From positions 1 to 64,000 of the forward strand of contig NZ_CP043925.1 in the NCBI RefSeq assembly GCF_009914335.1: a stretch of 64,000 nucleotides of DNA. Reading direction: 5' to 3'. The notes beneath the pieces were generated by a model, which saw only the letters and a list, made by a program, of their open reading frames with translations, was not told the origin of the DNA and did no database searches. Each line of letters begins with the position of its first letter. The first letter of the stretch is position 1. Source of the DNA: Proteus columbae (GTDB taxonomy: Bacteria; Pseudomonadota; Gammaproteobacteria; Enterobacterales; Enterobacteriaceae). Both the position numbers and the translations under genes were made by a program. Shown here piece after piece: positions 13,703 to 22,470 of this stretch.

Positions 13703-13733
13703 AAAAGAGATGGCAATATTTACCATCTCTTTT
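13703..13733. terminator. Bidirectional terminator between GNAT and Sel1 genes
   Basis: An 11-base stem AAAAGAGATGG/CCATCTCTTTT with a 9-base loop lies between the convergent GNAT and Sel1-repeat genes. A- and T-runs are built into the stem ends, so it can work both ways. Confidence 0.8.
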
Positions 13734-13767
13734 CTGAGTTAGGGTTATTTATTAGATTAAATTTCAG

Positions 13768-14505
13768 TTAGTTAAACGCTTGTTGGCAATAGAATTCATT
13801 GCCAACTTTTTTTGCTTCTTCACAAGCCTGTTTCATTAGTTCGTCAGCTTTTTGCTTATTTGGTTCGATAATATGATATTGACCAGAGAACATAAAAGAG
13901 GCCATTGCTTGAGCAAATCCTTCAAAAGTTATTTCGTTGGCTTTTGCAAACCACATATTCGCTTTTTCAGTATCTACAGGGACATTACCTACTCCGCTAT
14001 AAAGAACACCTAACCAAATCGGCGCATAAACAAGTTCAGGTTGATGCGTTGCTGCGGCTTCTTCTAATAATGCAATTGCTTTTTTATAATCGGTTTCACC
14101 AGATAAAGGTGCTATCAGGGCTGTTGCCAGACTGATTTTTCCTCTTATGCTTCCTTTATTCGCTGCGGTTGTTGCTAACTTTCTTGCATCAACATAATGA
14201 TTTTTAAAATAAGGGTCAGTATTAAATAAATAGAGATCAGCAAGTAGTGCGTAGGCATCGGCATAATTATTTTTTATGGCTTCATTAGCCCACAGTTGTG
14301 CATTAAAGAGATTTTTTTCTACACCCGTTCCCATTAAATACATTTCAGCCAATTGATATTGAGCTTGTGCATTATGGTTTAGTGCTTCTGTGCGGGTTTG
14401 TTCAAACACTCTTTTTTCTTGTTCTTCAAAATTAGCATGCAAAGAAAAAGAGAAGAAAAGGGTCATTAAACTGATAAAGGTCGAAATAGATTTAATAAAT
14501 GTCAT
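13768..14505 (-). CDS. Exported Sel1-repeat (TPR-like) protein
   Basis: The 245-residue protein has an N-terminal signal peptide (MTFIKSISTF, hydrophobic SLMTLFFSFSL, likely cleavage after LHA) and then tandem Sel1-like repeats: AQYQLAEMYLMGTGVEKNL, ADAYALLADLYLF and similar helix pairs with AxxLA spacing. Such proteins are periplasmic or outer-membrane scaffolds for protein-protein contacts; the partner is unknown. The ATG at 14505 is chosen because it places the signal peptide at the N-terminus; a 13-residue extension lengthens it without reason. It is divergent from murQ, which may be coincidental. Specific function not recognised. Confidence 0.75.
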   Translation of the reverse strand: MTFIKSISTFISLMTLFFSFSLHANFEEQEKRVFEQTRTEALNHNAQAQYQLAEMYLMGTGVEKNLFNAQLWANEAIKNNYADAYALLADLYLFNTDPYFKNHYVDARKLATTAANKGSIRGKISLATALIAPLSGETDYKKAIALLEEAAATHQPELVYAPIWLGVLYSGVGNVPVDTEKANMWFAKANEITFEGFAQAMASFMFSGQYHIIEPNKQKADELMKQACEEAKKVGNEFYCQQAFN

Positions 14506-14613
14506 GTAGAGTACCGTTTGTAATGATTTTGAAAATCTTACCAATAATAATGGTATAAAAGCAGTTTATTTCTTCGACTTAATCAAACAAATAACAATAT
14601 TGGGAGAGCGATA

Positions 14614-15510
14614 ATGGCGATTGACCTTAGCAATCTTGTCACTGAAAGTAGAAATCATAACAGTGAAAATATAGACACACTTTCAACATTCGATATGCTA
14701 AAAGTCATCAATAATGAAGATAAAAAAGTGCCATTAGCAGTCGAGAAAGCGTTACCTGAAATTGCTCAATTAGTTGATAAAGTTGCAATTGCTTTTTCTC
14801 AAGGTGGTCGCCTTATTTATTGCGGAGCAGGTACATCGGGACGATTAGGGATTTTAGATGCCAGTGAATGCCCTCCAACTTATGGTACACCTCATGATAT
14901 GGTGATTGGTTTAATTGCTGGTGGACACAAAGCTATTTTACAAGCTGTCGAGAATGCAGAAGATAATATTCAATTAGGTGAACAAGATTTACGCCAACTT
15001 AATTTTAATGAAAAAGATGTATTAGTGGGTATTGCTGCGAGCGGCAGAACCCCTTATGTCATTGGTGCTTTAAATTATGCAAAATCATTAGGGGCGACAA
15101 CAGGTGCCATTAGCTGTAATCCTGAAAGCCCTATTGCACAAATTGCAGATATCGCTATTACACCGATTGTGGGAGCTGAGGTGGTCACAGGATCATCACG
15201 AATGAAAGCGGGCACAGCACAAAAGCTTATCTTAAATATGATAACAACGGCTGCGATGATAAAAATCGGCAAAGTGTTTGGTAATTTGATGGTGGATGTT
15301 GAAGCGACCAATGCCAAGCTTGTTGAGCGCCAAGTTCGTATTGTGATGCAAGCAACAGAGTGTGAAAGAGCTATTGCTGAACAAGCGTTATCACAATGTC
15401 AGCGTCACTGTAAAACGGCAATTTTGATGATCTTAGCAAACGTAGATGCACAGCAAGCTGCACAGATGCTTAATCAAAATAAAGGGTTTATTAGAAAGGC
15501 GTTGGAATAG
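14614..15510 (+). CDS. murQ: N-acetylmuramic acid 6-phosphate etherase
   Basis: SIS-domain lyase that cleaves the lactyl ether of MurNAc-6-phosphate to GlcNAc-6-phosphate and lactate in peptidoglycan recycling. Length 298 residues, as in E. coli. The sugar-phosphate site shows [20 protein letters not shown], with catalytic Glu, the second SIS serine loop [10 protein letters not shown] and the [11 protein letters not shown] segment. A GGGAG ribosome site precedes the ATG. The E. coli partner murP (PTS transporter) is not downstream; instead a deleted insertion sequence starts 60 bases on, so the operon may have been cut short. Confidence 0.95.
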   Translation: MAIDLSNLVTESRNHNSENIDTLSTFDMLKVINNEDKKVPLAVEKALPEIAQLVDKVAIAFSQGGRLIYCGAGTSGRLGILDASECPPTYGTPHDMVIGLIAGGHKAILQAVENAEDNIQLGEQDLRQLNFNEKDVLVGIAASGRTPYVIGALNYAKSLGATTGAISCNPESPIAQIADIAITPIVGAEVVTGSSRMKAGTAQKLILNMITTAAMIKIGKVFGNLMVDVEATNAKLVERQVRIVMQATECERAIAEQALSQCQRHCKTAILMILANVDAQQAAQMLNQNKGFIRKALE

Positions 15511-15549
15511 TGTAATGCTACAATTTAATGTTCTCTATAAAGTACTATT

Positions 15550-15570
15550 ATTGACATCCTCCTCGCCCTA
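15550..15570. other. Possible remnant of an IS200/IS605-type element end
   Basis: The bases just outside the IS3 left end read TTGACATCCTCCTCGCCCTA. This resembles the well-known terminal hairpin arm of many enterobacterial IS200/IS605 (TnpB-type) elements, TTGACATCCTCCCCGCCCT. The opposite arm is not seen, so if real it is only a scar. Confidence 0.35.
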
Positions 15571-15625
15571 TGAACTGCATCCCAAAAGTTGGACTCTTTT
15601 AGTCTAATTTGAAGGGTGCTTTTTT

Positions 15626-15910
15626 ATGTTAAAACATACTCTAGAGTTTAAATTTGAAATTATTCAGGCTTACCTAAATGATGAAGGGCCACCTAAAATA
15701 CTCAGTAAAAGGTTTAAAATTAATCATGCCATAATCCGCCTATGGATTGAAAATTATCGATTACACGGGTTAGGTGACTTAAAAGTTAAAACGTCAAAAC
15801 AAGTTTATTCTCCCGAGTTCAAATTTCATGCAGTTCAAATGATCCTCAATGGGACATCTCTACATGAAGTTTGCAGACAACTTGATATCAGCGATAGATC
15901 AAGGGGGTAG
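15626..15910 (+). pseudogene. Truncated IS3-family orfA (helix-turn-helix part)
   Basis: The frame encodes about 94 residues starting MLKHTLEFKFEIIQAYLNDE, with two helix-turn-helix segments as in IS150-type OrfA (RFKINHAIIRLWI, then GTSLHEVCRQLDI). After SDRSRG a TAG stop ends it at the deletion junction; family OrfA is normally about 170 residues. The orfB remnant continues in the same frame a few bases later, consistent with one deletion. Confidence 0.85.
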
Positions 15911-15916
15911 TATCAA

Positions 15917-16155
15917 ATGGCTCATTATCAACAACAGCTACAGGAAAGGGGCTTACAACAAAGCATGTCACGAAAAGGGAATCGTTTAGATAATGCGTCA
16001 ATGGAAAGCTTTTTCGGGATACTTAACTCTGAGTGTTTTCATGGAAAAGGATTTAAATCGGTTGATGAATTAGAGCAGACCGTGAAAGAATCAAGGTTAA
16101 ATTGAAAGGACTCAGCCCTGTAGAGCACAGAACTCAGTCCTTGAAAGCTGCTTAA
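15917..16155 (+). pseudogene. C-terminal fragment of IS3-family orfB transposase
   Basis: Residues QSMSRKGNRLDNASMESFFG match the end of the IS3 DDE domain, with the third acidic residue in the MESFF helix. The reading frame stops after KESRLN, but the next frame resumes with VKLKGLSPVEHRTQSLKAA and ends at 16155, the normal IS150-type C-terminus. A small deletion of several residues with a frame change thus broke even this fragment. No initiation signal is seen. Confidence 0.85.
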
Positions 16156-16234
16156 TGAACAGTCCAACTTTATGGGGGTACTTCAGAAAGACAGGGTTTT
16201 ACTGCATACCTGATAAGTGAATATAAACAATGAG

Positions 16235-19200
16235 TCAGAGTGGAAAATCGAACCATTTCCCCTTATGGCGAAATCGAGTAATATATTCTTTGGGTATTGG
16301 TGTTACAAAGGTCGCTTCTACGGTTCTTGCGGGTAGCATAGCGACAAAATTTGAAGTATCAACTGTTTCCCCATCAAGTAGTAAACGTGGAGAAGCTACA
16401 TTTTTTCGAAATTTTAGCGTTTCAGTTCCAAGTACCTGAGCTGTGATATTTTGCTCATGCATTTTAGGAATTTTAATTTCATATAAATAATCACGAGAAT
16501 CAGCATAACCCCCAGCCGCCATATCTGTACCGAAAGAGATATAATCTCGGTTAGGGCTACGGACATGGGCTTGTGAGTGTTCTGTAGCATTTTTACTAAA
16601 TTCAGATTTGAAGCGCTGTAATATTTCTGCGGGTGTGTCTTGGCTCCAAGGTTTGAACCCTCCTGCTTCACTTATTTTATTGGGTGCCCGATTTTCACCT
16701 CGATAAAATGCCATTGCATCTTCTACTACGGCCCACTTTTTCGCAGCCGCAGTCGCACCGCGACCCGATAATCCTGTGTCTAGAATATTTCCAATACGAG
16801 CTCTGAAGCCTGAAGTTGCTCTGTTTAGCCCCATTAGGGCACCACGACCCACCGCCTCACTGATACCTGCAATACCTGTGCCTAAAGAAACCCAGCCAAG
16901 AACAGACGATGCTTCAAGATTACTATCAGAAATAGCACCGCTGACAATACTTGTAATATCGGAAACAACACCCAGAGCCCCTACAGCTAAAGTAATTGCA
17001 GAGGTTGAGCTAAGCGCTGCCGCCACACTGCCAGCTGCAATAATTGAAGCGCCTGCTGTGAAGATAGAGAAAATTAATCCTAACGCACCCAATACAATTC
17101 CTGTAATAGCGTTGCCACTTAAATGACCACTGGGATCTAATCGGTTGATTGGATCGCCAGCACAATAGGCATAAGGGTTAATACCGCCCGCATCAAAGGG
17201 GCTGAGACTATCAGGGCTAATAAACCTCATTAGTTGAGGATTGTACGTTCGATACCCATTCCCCAGATGATAATTGCCACTAAGTGGATCACGACGCTCA
17301 CCATTAAAGCCGGGTAGCCATAAATCACTACGACTATAACCGTAAGGGCTCCATTGGCTCAGTGTTCCATTATCTTGAGATGTGTCTCGTGACCAAAGTA
17401 GGCTGGCATGGCTATCTGTGGCAGTGAGTATGAGATTGTTTTCTGTTGCAGCACCCAAACAATGATGGCCTAGTTTGATTAATCGATTATTAATAGACTT
17501 AGATGTCATTAATTCGTTTACAAGCTCATCTCCCCGGTAATAGAGTGCTCTACTATCTGTGTCATCAATATTTTGTATGGCTAGACGATTTAATGCATCA
17601 TAACTATATGTACTATTTTTTCCGTTCGGGTTACTGATGATTTTAAGTCGACCAATTGCGTCATAATGTAATGTATTATCTATTTCATCTTTAATCATAC
17701 GTCCATTAGCATCATAACTGAGTGAAATATTAGCTGGATAATTGGCGTGTGTATGCGTTATCGATGAGAGTTGAGTGGGATCTTTATCATTTTGATAATG
17801 ATAGTGAGCACTGTCTATAGTGTTATCTTTGTGGGTTGTGTCTACCTGAACAAGGTTATTAAGAGCATCATAAGAATAGATTTGTTTTGAGAGTAAATTA
17901 CCATACGGCGTGGTTGGAAGCTCACTCCCTATTGCTTCGTAACTGAGTAAGCGATTGCGTAGATCGTAGTCATAATGTTCTGTACAGACAGTGGTGCCAT
18001 TTTTTTGGGTTACACGATTGGCAAGTTGATCGTTTTCCAACCATGTTTGAGATATTACTATTTTCATACCGGAATTATCGGTTATAGTACGTGAGATCTC
18101 TCTGCCAAAATCATCATAAAAGAGCTGTGTTTTTAGGTTAGCTGCTGTTGTAGGATCAGAAACAGTTAGGGTGCTGAGATCCCCTAATGCGTTGTAGTTG
18201 ATTTGAGTTTTTAATGCATTATCAGCAACTTCAATAAGTTGACCAAATGCATTTCTGTTGTAGCGCGTTTGAGCACTTGTGATATCGTTAAATGCGGTAT
18301 TGCTGCCGAGTAATGTCCATTGGTAATCGCTTTTTTTAGCACCAGTTAAATTACTTGTGACGGTTTCTGTTTTTAATGTTCCTGAAGGATGCCAAGCCAA
18401 TAGTGTATTAACGCTATTGGACTCGTCTGCATCTAACAGCCGGCCATTACGTGCATTATAAGAGAACTTTTGTTTAACGTCATTTGAGCTAAGGGAAAGT
18501 ATGGCATTATCCAATTCAGGCACGTATGTCATAAGGATTTTTTCTTGTGCCGGTGTTGTCACATTATCTGGTACAGGGGAGGCTTTTTGATAGGTATAAT
18601 CAGTTACCCTCCCTCCGCTTATACTTTTTACTACGCGTCCTAAACTATCAAATATTTGAGTACCTAGCGTCCAAGTTTCATTCTCTCTTTTTGAATTATT
18701 TCCCGTTACTTTTATGGATGTGATTTGTTCACCCTTTAAAAAAGGGGCGTAAGTGCGAGTGACTATGCTACCATCAGCTGCTGTTTGGGTAACAACGCGA
18801 TCATAAGCGTCATAGGTACGTAGTGTGACGTGACCCAGCTCGTCTTCTTCCCTGCATAAGCGTCCCCATCCGTCATAATCATACTTACGTGTCCCTTTAA
18901 TATTCTCTTGTTGGTCTTTGAGTGTAATATGTAGAGGTCGAGAGTTAATATCATAAGTTGTTTGAGTACTACCGCTATATATTTCTTGTCCATCTTGAGT
19001 GCCACTTTGTTTTAATATTTTTGTGAGATAGATGACATCAATATTTTGCCAACGTGTTCTACCATCAGTGGAGGATGCCTTGGTTATTTGACCCCAATTA
19101 TCGTAACAGTAAGCATTACTTATTGTGTACTGTTTATTGCTTTGATTTTCTTCTAACTGCCAGTCACTACTGGTTTCTGAACTTATTTCATTCAATAAAT

Positions 19201-21178
19201 TATAATTATAAGATTGAACTTCATACCAGATAGTAGGGGTATTGCTATTTGCTCGTAATTTACGAATGATTCGACCTAAACCGTCAAAAAAAATTTTTGA
19301 CTTATTTCCTTGTCCATCGGTTTCTATGCACGTTATATTCTTATTTTGGTCAATGAGATAATGCCAAGTACTGGTATTTTCATATTCTGTTCCTTGGGAT
19401 AAAGTTTTACTAATAATTCGCCCCATACAATCATATTGATAATTAGTGTTAATACCTTGAGCATCTGTTTTTGTGTAAAGTAAACCACTAAATAGTGATT
19501 GAACACGAGTGAGTTCACTACTTAAGCCGTCATAACCAATAAGTTTAGCTGTTTGTGTGATTAAGTTATTGTTTATTCGCGTACTAAAATATTGGGTATT
19601 AATATAGACGTTATCTTCATTTTCTAAGTCATATACTTCTTCTTTAATGATCGTTACTCGACCAAAGCTAATATCGTCTAGTGTTGAGTTTAAGGTGTAA
19701 AATTGCCGTGATAATAGTTTGTTATCACTATAAAAACATTTTTTCTCTTGTACGATATATTCAGTATTGCCGAGTTTTTGGTAACTAAACTGAATGACAC
19801 GTATTGGTGTGAGATAAGGTGTTTTCGGTGGTATGAGTGTTTGTTGTTTCATATATTTTACAAAACCATTGGGGGTTGGTGGACAATTTTCTTCCCCTTC
19901 AGCTGCATACCAAAGTGTTTGGATTTCTGAGCCATCTGAATATTGTTCTTTAATCGGGTTGCCCCAGATATCAAATTCGGTTTTTGTTATCTCCTCACGA
20001 CTCTGTTCTTCAGCAGGTTTGCTGAGGTCGGTATATTGAGTTGTTGTTTGTTTTGGTAACTGAAATTGCTCTGGTTGTTGATCAAAAGGCATACCTATCA
20101 TTGCGTAATATTCCGTTTTTACGCTGTGTATACAGGTTCCTCTCTGGATCTTCTCTTCTGTGATCAAATGGAAATTGTTATAGTGACGAGTAATAGTAAT
20201 ATTTTCACTCTCTCCTATTTGAGTTTCAGTTGAACCATATTGATAATCAGTCAAAATAGCATAGGCGTTGTCACGGTTAGGAGAGAAATTAACGCCACTT
20301 GCAAACCCTAAATAGTTAGTGCTGGTATATTCATATGTAGTAACTTGTGCTTTCTGTTCGTTACCAGGGTCAAGAATATATTTTATTACAGCAGGAAGAG
20401 CGGGAATGGCATCTTCAGGAAAACGCATGATATTATTTTGATAAGTTATGGTTTCCGTTAATCCTGAAGGATAAATAATACTCTCAACAAAACCATTTAT
20501 ATTATATGAAATATCCCATTTGTAATCGTTATTTATATAAACTATTTTTTTCAGAAAGCCATTAAATAATTGGCAGTGTAAAAGACGTTCTTCTGAAGTT
20601 TCTGAGAATAGTGTTAATGCAGGAATATTTAGATCGTCATAATTGATGTTAATTAGCTCCCCATTTTGATCTTCTATACTTGATAGCCTATTTATTCCTT
20701 TAAATATCCAATTGAAATTAACTTGATGGCCTAGAGGGGAATGTATTGAGATCACATTTTTTATTTCTCTACCAGAATTAGTACCCTCTAAAATCTCAAC
20801 TACGCCTGATTTGTAAGTAATAATATAATTCTCATTAGTTCGTTCTATTTTAAATGTTTTTAATTTTCGTTGTTCAACCTCTATACCTTGTGGATTTTCT
20901 TTGATGCGATAGGTTTCACCATTGGATAAATACAGTATTTTATTTAGTGCATCATAATAGGTTAGTGAGAAAGAAATACCTTTGCCAAAACCGATATTAT
21001 CAGTGTTAAGTTGATTGTAATTTAATGAAAGATTAATTTCTGGACCTAAATTCCCATTTGCCACGATGTTTATGATGGGAAAAGAGAATGAATATAATCC
21101 AGTACGAGGATCTACTCCCCCAAGTGAAGCGCTGAAAAAATTATGACTTTGTGTAAAATATTCTGATTTTTGTGTCAT
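16235..21178 (-). CDS. RHS-repeat toxin with C-terminal ADP-ribosyltransferase-like domain
   Basis: A 1647-residue RHS/YD-repeat protein. Residues 1-300 match the non-PAAR N-terminus of large RHS proteins of Pseudomonas and Photorhabdus type (GGVDPRTGLYSFSFP, YNQLNTDNIGFGKG). Many YD repeats follow (for example YDYDGWGRLCREED), forming the expected beta-cocoon. The core ends DPINRLDPSGH at residue 1352, with the self-cleavage aspartates in ISPDS and LDPSG. The tail has glycine-rich hydrophobic helices (about 1353-1440), then FYRGENRAP (Arg1493), YISFGTD (about 1549) and VEATFVTPIPKEYI (Glu1621), an R-S-E pattern like cholera/pertussis-type ADP-ribosyltransferases. No signal peptide. The ATG at 21178 follows GGAG. 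The tail assignment is inference. Confidence 0.85.
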   Translation of the reverse strand: MTQKSEYFTQSHNFFSASLGGVDPRTGLYSFSFPIINIVANGNLGPEINLSLNYNQLNTDNIGFGKGISFSLTYYDALNKILYLSNGETYRIKENPQGIEVEQRKLKTFKIERTNENYIITYKSGVVEILEGTNSGREIKNVISIHSPLGHQVNFNWIFKGINRLSSIEDQNGELININYDDLNIPALTLFSETSEERLLHCQLFNGFLKKIVYINNDYKWDISYNINGFVESIIYPSGLTETITYQNNIMRFPEDAIPALPAVIKYILDPGNEQKAQVTTYEYTSTNYLGFASGVNFSPNRDNAYAILTDYQYGSTETQIGESENITITRHYNNFHLITEEKIQRGTCIHSVKTEYYAMIGMPFDQQPEQFQLPKQTTTQYTDLSKPAEEQSREEITKTEFDIWGNPIKEQYSDGSEIQTLWYAAEGEENCPPTPNGFVKYMKQQTLIPPKTPYLTPIRVIQFSYQKLGNTEYIVQEKKCFYSDNKLLSRQFYTLNSTLDDISFGRVTIIKEEVYDLENEDNVYINTQYFSTRINNNLITQTAKLIGYDGLSSELTRVQSLFSGLLYTKTDAQGINTNYQYDCMGRIISKTLSQGTEYENTSTWHYLIDQNKNITCIETDGQGNKSKIFFDGLGRIIRKLRANSNTPTIWYEVQSYNYNLLNEISSETSSDWQLEENQSNKQYTISNAYCYDNWGQITKASSTDGRTRWQNIDVIYLTKILKQSGTQDGQEIYSGSTQTTYDINSRPLHITLKDQQENIKGTRKYDYDGWGRLCREEDELGHVTLRTYDAYDRVVTQTAADGSIVTRTYAPFLKGEQITSIKVTGNNSKRENETWTLGTQIFDSLGRVVKSISGGRVTDYTYQKASPVPDNVTTPAQEKILMTYVPELDNAILSLSSNDVKQKFSYNARNGRLLDADESNSVNTLLAWHPSGTLKTETVTSNLTGAKKSDYQWTLLGSNTAFNDITSAQTRYNRNAFGQLIEVADNALKTQINYNALGDLSTLTVSDPTTAANLKTQLFYDDFGREISRTITDNSGMKIVISQTWLENDQLANRVTQKNGTTVCTEHYDYDLRNRLLSYEAIGSELPTTPYGNLLSKQIYSYDALNNLVQVDTTHKDNTIDSAHYHYQNDKDPTQLSSITHTHANYPANISLSYDANGRMIKDEIDNTLHYDAIGRLKIISNPNGKNSTYSYDALNRLAIQNIDDTDSRALYYRGDELVNELMTSKSINNRLIKLGHHCLGAATENNLILTATDSHASLLWSRDTSQDNGTLSQWSPYGYSRSDLWLPGFNGERRDPLSGNYHLGNGYRTYNPQLMRFISPDSLSPFDAGGINPYAYCAGDPINRLDPSGHLSGNAITGIVLGALGLIFSIFTAGASIIAAGSVAAALSSTSAITLAVGALGVVSDITSIVSGAISDSNLEASSVLGWVSLGTGIAGISEAVGRGALMGLNRATSGFRARIGNILDTGLSGRGATAAAKKWAVVEDAMAFYRGENRAPNKISEAGGFKPWSQDTPAEILQRFKSEFSKNATEHSQAHVRSPNRDYISFGTDMAAGGYADSRDYLYEIKIPKMHEQNITAQVLGTETLKFRKNVASPRLLLDGETVDTSNFVAMLPARTVEATFVTPIPKEYITRFRHKGKWFDFPL

Positions 21179-21285
21179 TGTATAAAACTCCATTAATATT
21201 ATTGGGTTGCAGGTGAAGTTAGCCTCTGTGCATAAGTGAGAGGCTAATTTTTTCAAAGATGGGATTTATTTAAATAGGTAATGAA

Positions 21286-22206
21286 TCAAACAATAACGTT
21301 AAAAGATATTTGATTATCACCGTTTGATGTAACATTGATATCAGCTCTGTTTCCGTATTGGTCATGTAAGAAGAAATGTAAAGATTTTTTCCATTCGCTG
21401 TAGGACCATAGAGCACCATGCCATACCCGATAAGACCAGAAGCAGATCCCCGTTTCTTCATGATTTTTCGATGTTACGGTAATGGACCATGAAGAGGAAA
21501 AGGTAAATTTTTTTGTATAAGTGGCAGATACATCACGTTTTATCGATGAGTCAGTTGAGGTGCAGCAACCTTTATAATTTCCTGTTTGTTTATAGTGAAA
21601 CCAGTAGCCTTTGTCACATAGCGCATCATGCGTTATTGTATTTTGTGCTGTTTTAAATCGAACATAATATTTTTTTAAAACACAGTTATAACCACCAAAA
21701 TCACTCTCATTTTTTGTCACAATATCCAAATCATCATTATTAAATATTCTCTGAGGTTGGATGTTTAAAGAGATAAAATCAGGGGTGGCATTATTATTGT
21801 TATTAATAGTTGAGGTTGTATATTCAGTATCACCAACCATAACACTCACGGATACTTTGAGTGGGGACTCTGAAACCTTAGGTACGGAGAGATAACAAAG
21901 GCAACTACTAGCCGCGCTGGAGTATGTTATTGGTTTGGGAATTGGATATGCATATGCTCCTTCTTTATCGGATACTTCCAAAATACTATTTGGAATGGCC
22001 TCATTTTTATAGTCAACTAATTTGATGTGTTTGTATATTTCTTCATTAGATAAAATAATTGAATTATTTTTTGCATCTCTAGCCTCTATAATTATATTAA
22101 TAGGGACTTGATGAGCTTTATTGGCATAAATAGATGTGGATTTCTCACCGTTAGAGATGTAAATATTTAATTTATATATTGTTTTTATATCACTCCATGT
22201 ATTCAT
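21286..22206 (-). CDS. Unrecognised companion protein of the RHS toxin
   Basis: The 306-residue protein is rich in short beta-strand patterns and has no signal peptide or membrane segment. Residues 10-110 (YKLNIYISNGEKSTS, HQVPINIIIEARDAKNN) look like an Ig-like sandwich; 140-306 form a second region with clustered cysteines (GYNCVLKKYY, GYWFHYK, GCCTST) and many aromatics (FWSYRVWHGALWSYSEW). I do not recognise a named family, though similar genes are, to my memory, found next to RHS genes in Pseudomonas. It ends about 107 bases before the toxin start on the same strand, so the two are probably one operon. AGCGAGG precedes the ATG at 22206. A delivery, chaperone or surface-binding role is possible but unproven. 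Confidence 0.7.
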   Translation of the reverse strand: MNTWSDIKTIYKLNIYISNGEKSTSIYANKAHQVPINIIIEARDAKNNSIILSNEEIYKHIKLVDYKNEAIPNSILEVSDKEGAYAYPIPKPITYSSAASSCLCYLSVPKVSESPLKVSVSVMVGDTEYTTSTINNNNNATPDFISLNIQPQRIFNNDDLDIVTKNESDFGGYNCVLKKYYVRFKTAQNTITHDALCDKGYWFHYKQTGNYKGCCTSTDSSIKRDVSATYTKKFTFSSSWSITVTSKNHEETGICFWSYRVWHGALWSYSEWKKSLHFFLHDQYGNRADINVTSNGDNQISFNVIV

Positions 22207-22295
22207 AGATAACCTCGCTATATTTATTAGTCAATTTTTTTCGATATATAGATATTATCTTTATTTTTCCTTTTTATCATAACACGCAAAAAAAA

Positions 22296-22312
22296 CATTA
22301 ATTATATTAATG
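22296..22312. promoter_or_regulatory. AT-rich palindrome upstream of the toxin operon
   Basis: CATTAAT-TAT-ATTAATG is a perfect 7-base-arm palindrome about 90 bases upstream of the companion gene start. It has the form of a dimeric repressor or activator site, but AT-rich palindromes also arise by chance in such DNA. Confidence 0.3.
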
Positions 22313-22320
22313 CATATTAT

Positions 22321-22394
22321 GGCGCTTATAATATTTATGTGTTGGTTTTTCTTATAACCCATTAAACAATAAGTAAGAGTTATTGGCGCTTATA
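22321..22394. repeat. Direct repeat pair upstream of the toxin operon
   Basis: GGCGCTTATA occurs at 22321-22330 and 22385-22394, each preceded by TTAT (the second with one extra T). The starts are 64 bases apart, close to six helical turns, so a protein could contact both on one DNA face. They lie between the yicC terminator and the start of the toxin operon. Confidence 0.45.
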
Positions 22395-22410
22395 TCAAAT
22401 AGAGACAAAA

Positions 22411-22439
22411 AAGCCAGCTAATACAAGGTATTGGCTGGC
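22411..22439 (-). terminator. yicC rho-independent terminator
   Basis: A 13-base stem AGCCAGCTAATAC/GTATTGGCTGGCT with loop AAG (one G-T pair) is followed on the minus strand by a run of six T. It lies just past the yicC stop codon and would stop leftward transcription before the RHS operon. Confidence 0.9.
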
Positions 22440-22470
22440 TTAATGATGGGCTGTAAACCGCTAAGAAATC

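Larger units (their letters stand above)
15571..16185 (+). mobile_element. Internally deleted IS3-family element, IS150-like
   Basis: The element is bounded by imperfect inverted repeats of about 25 bases, 15571-15595 and 16161-16185; both begin TGAA and share the inner AAAGTTGGACT. At 615 bases it is half the usual 1.2 kb. It carries the N-terminal part of orfA and only the C-terminal part of orfB, so a single internal deletion removed the end of orfA and most of the DDE domain. No matching target-site duplication is visible (left flank CCTA, right flank GAAA), which suggests later rearrangement or adjacent deletion. It cannot encode a working transposase. Confidence 0.85.

Noticed and set aside
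15511..22470. Full Tc toxin complex or type VI secretion cluster around the RHS gene
   Set aside because: No TcA/TcB, VgrG, Hcp or PAAR-containing gene is present; only the RHS gene and one unknown partner.
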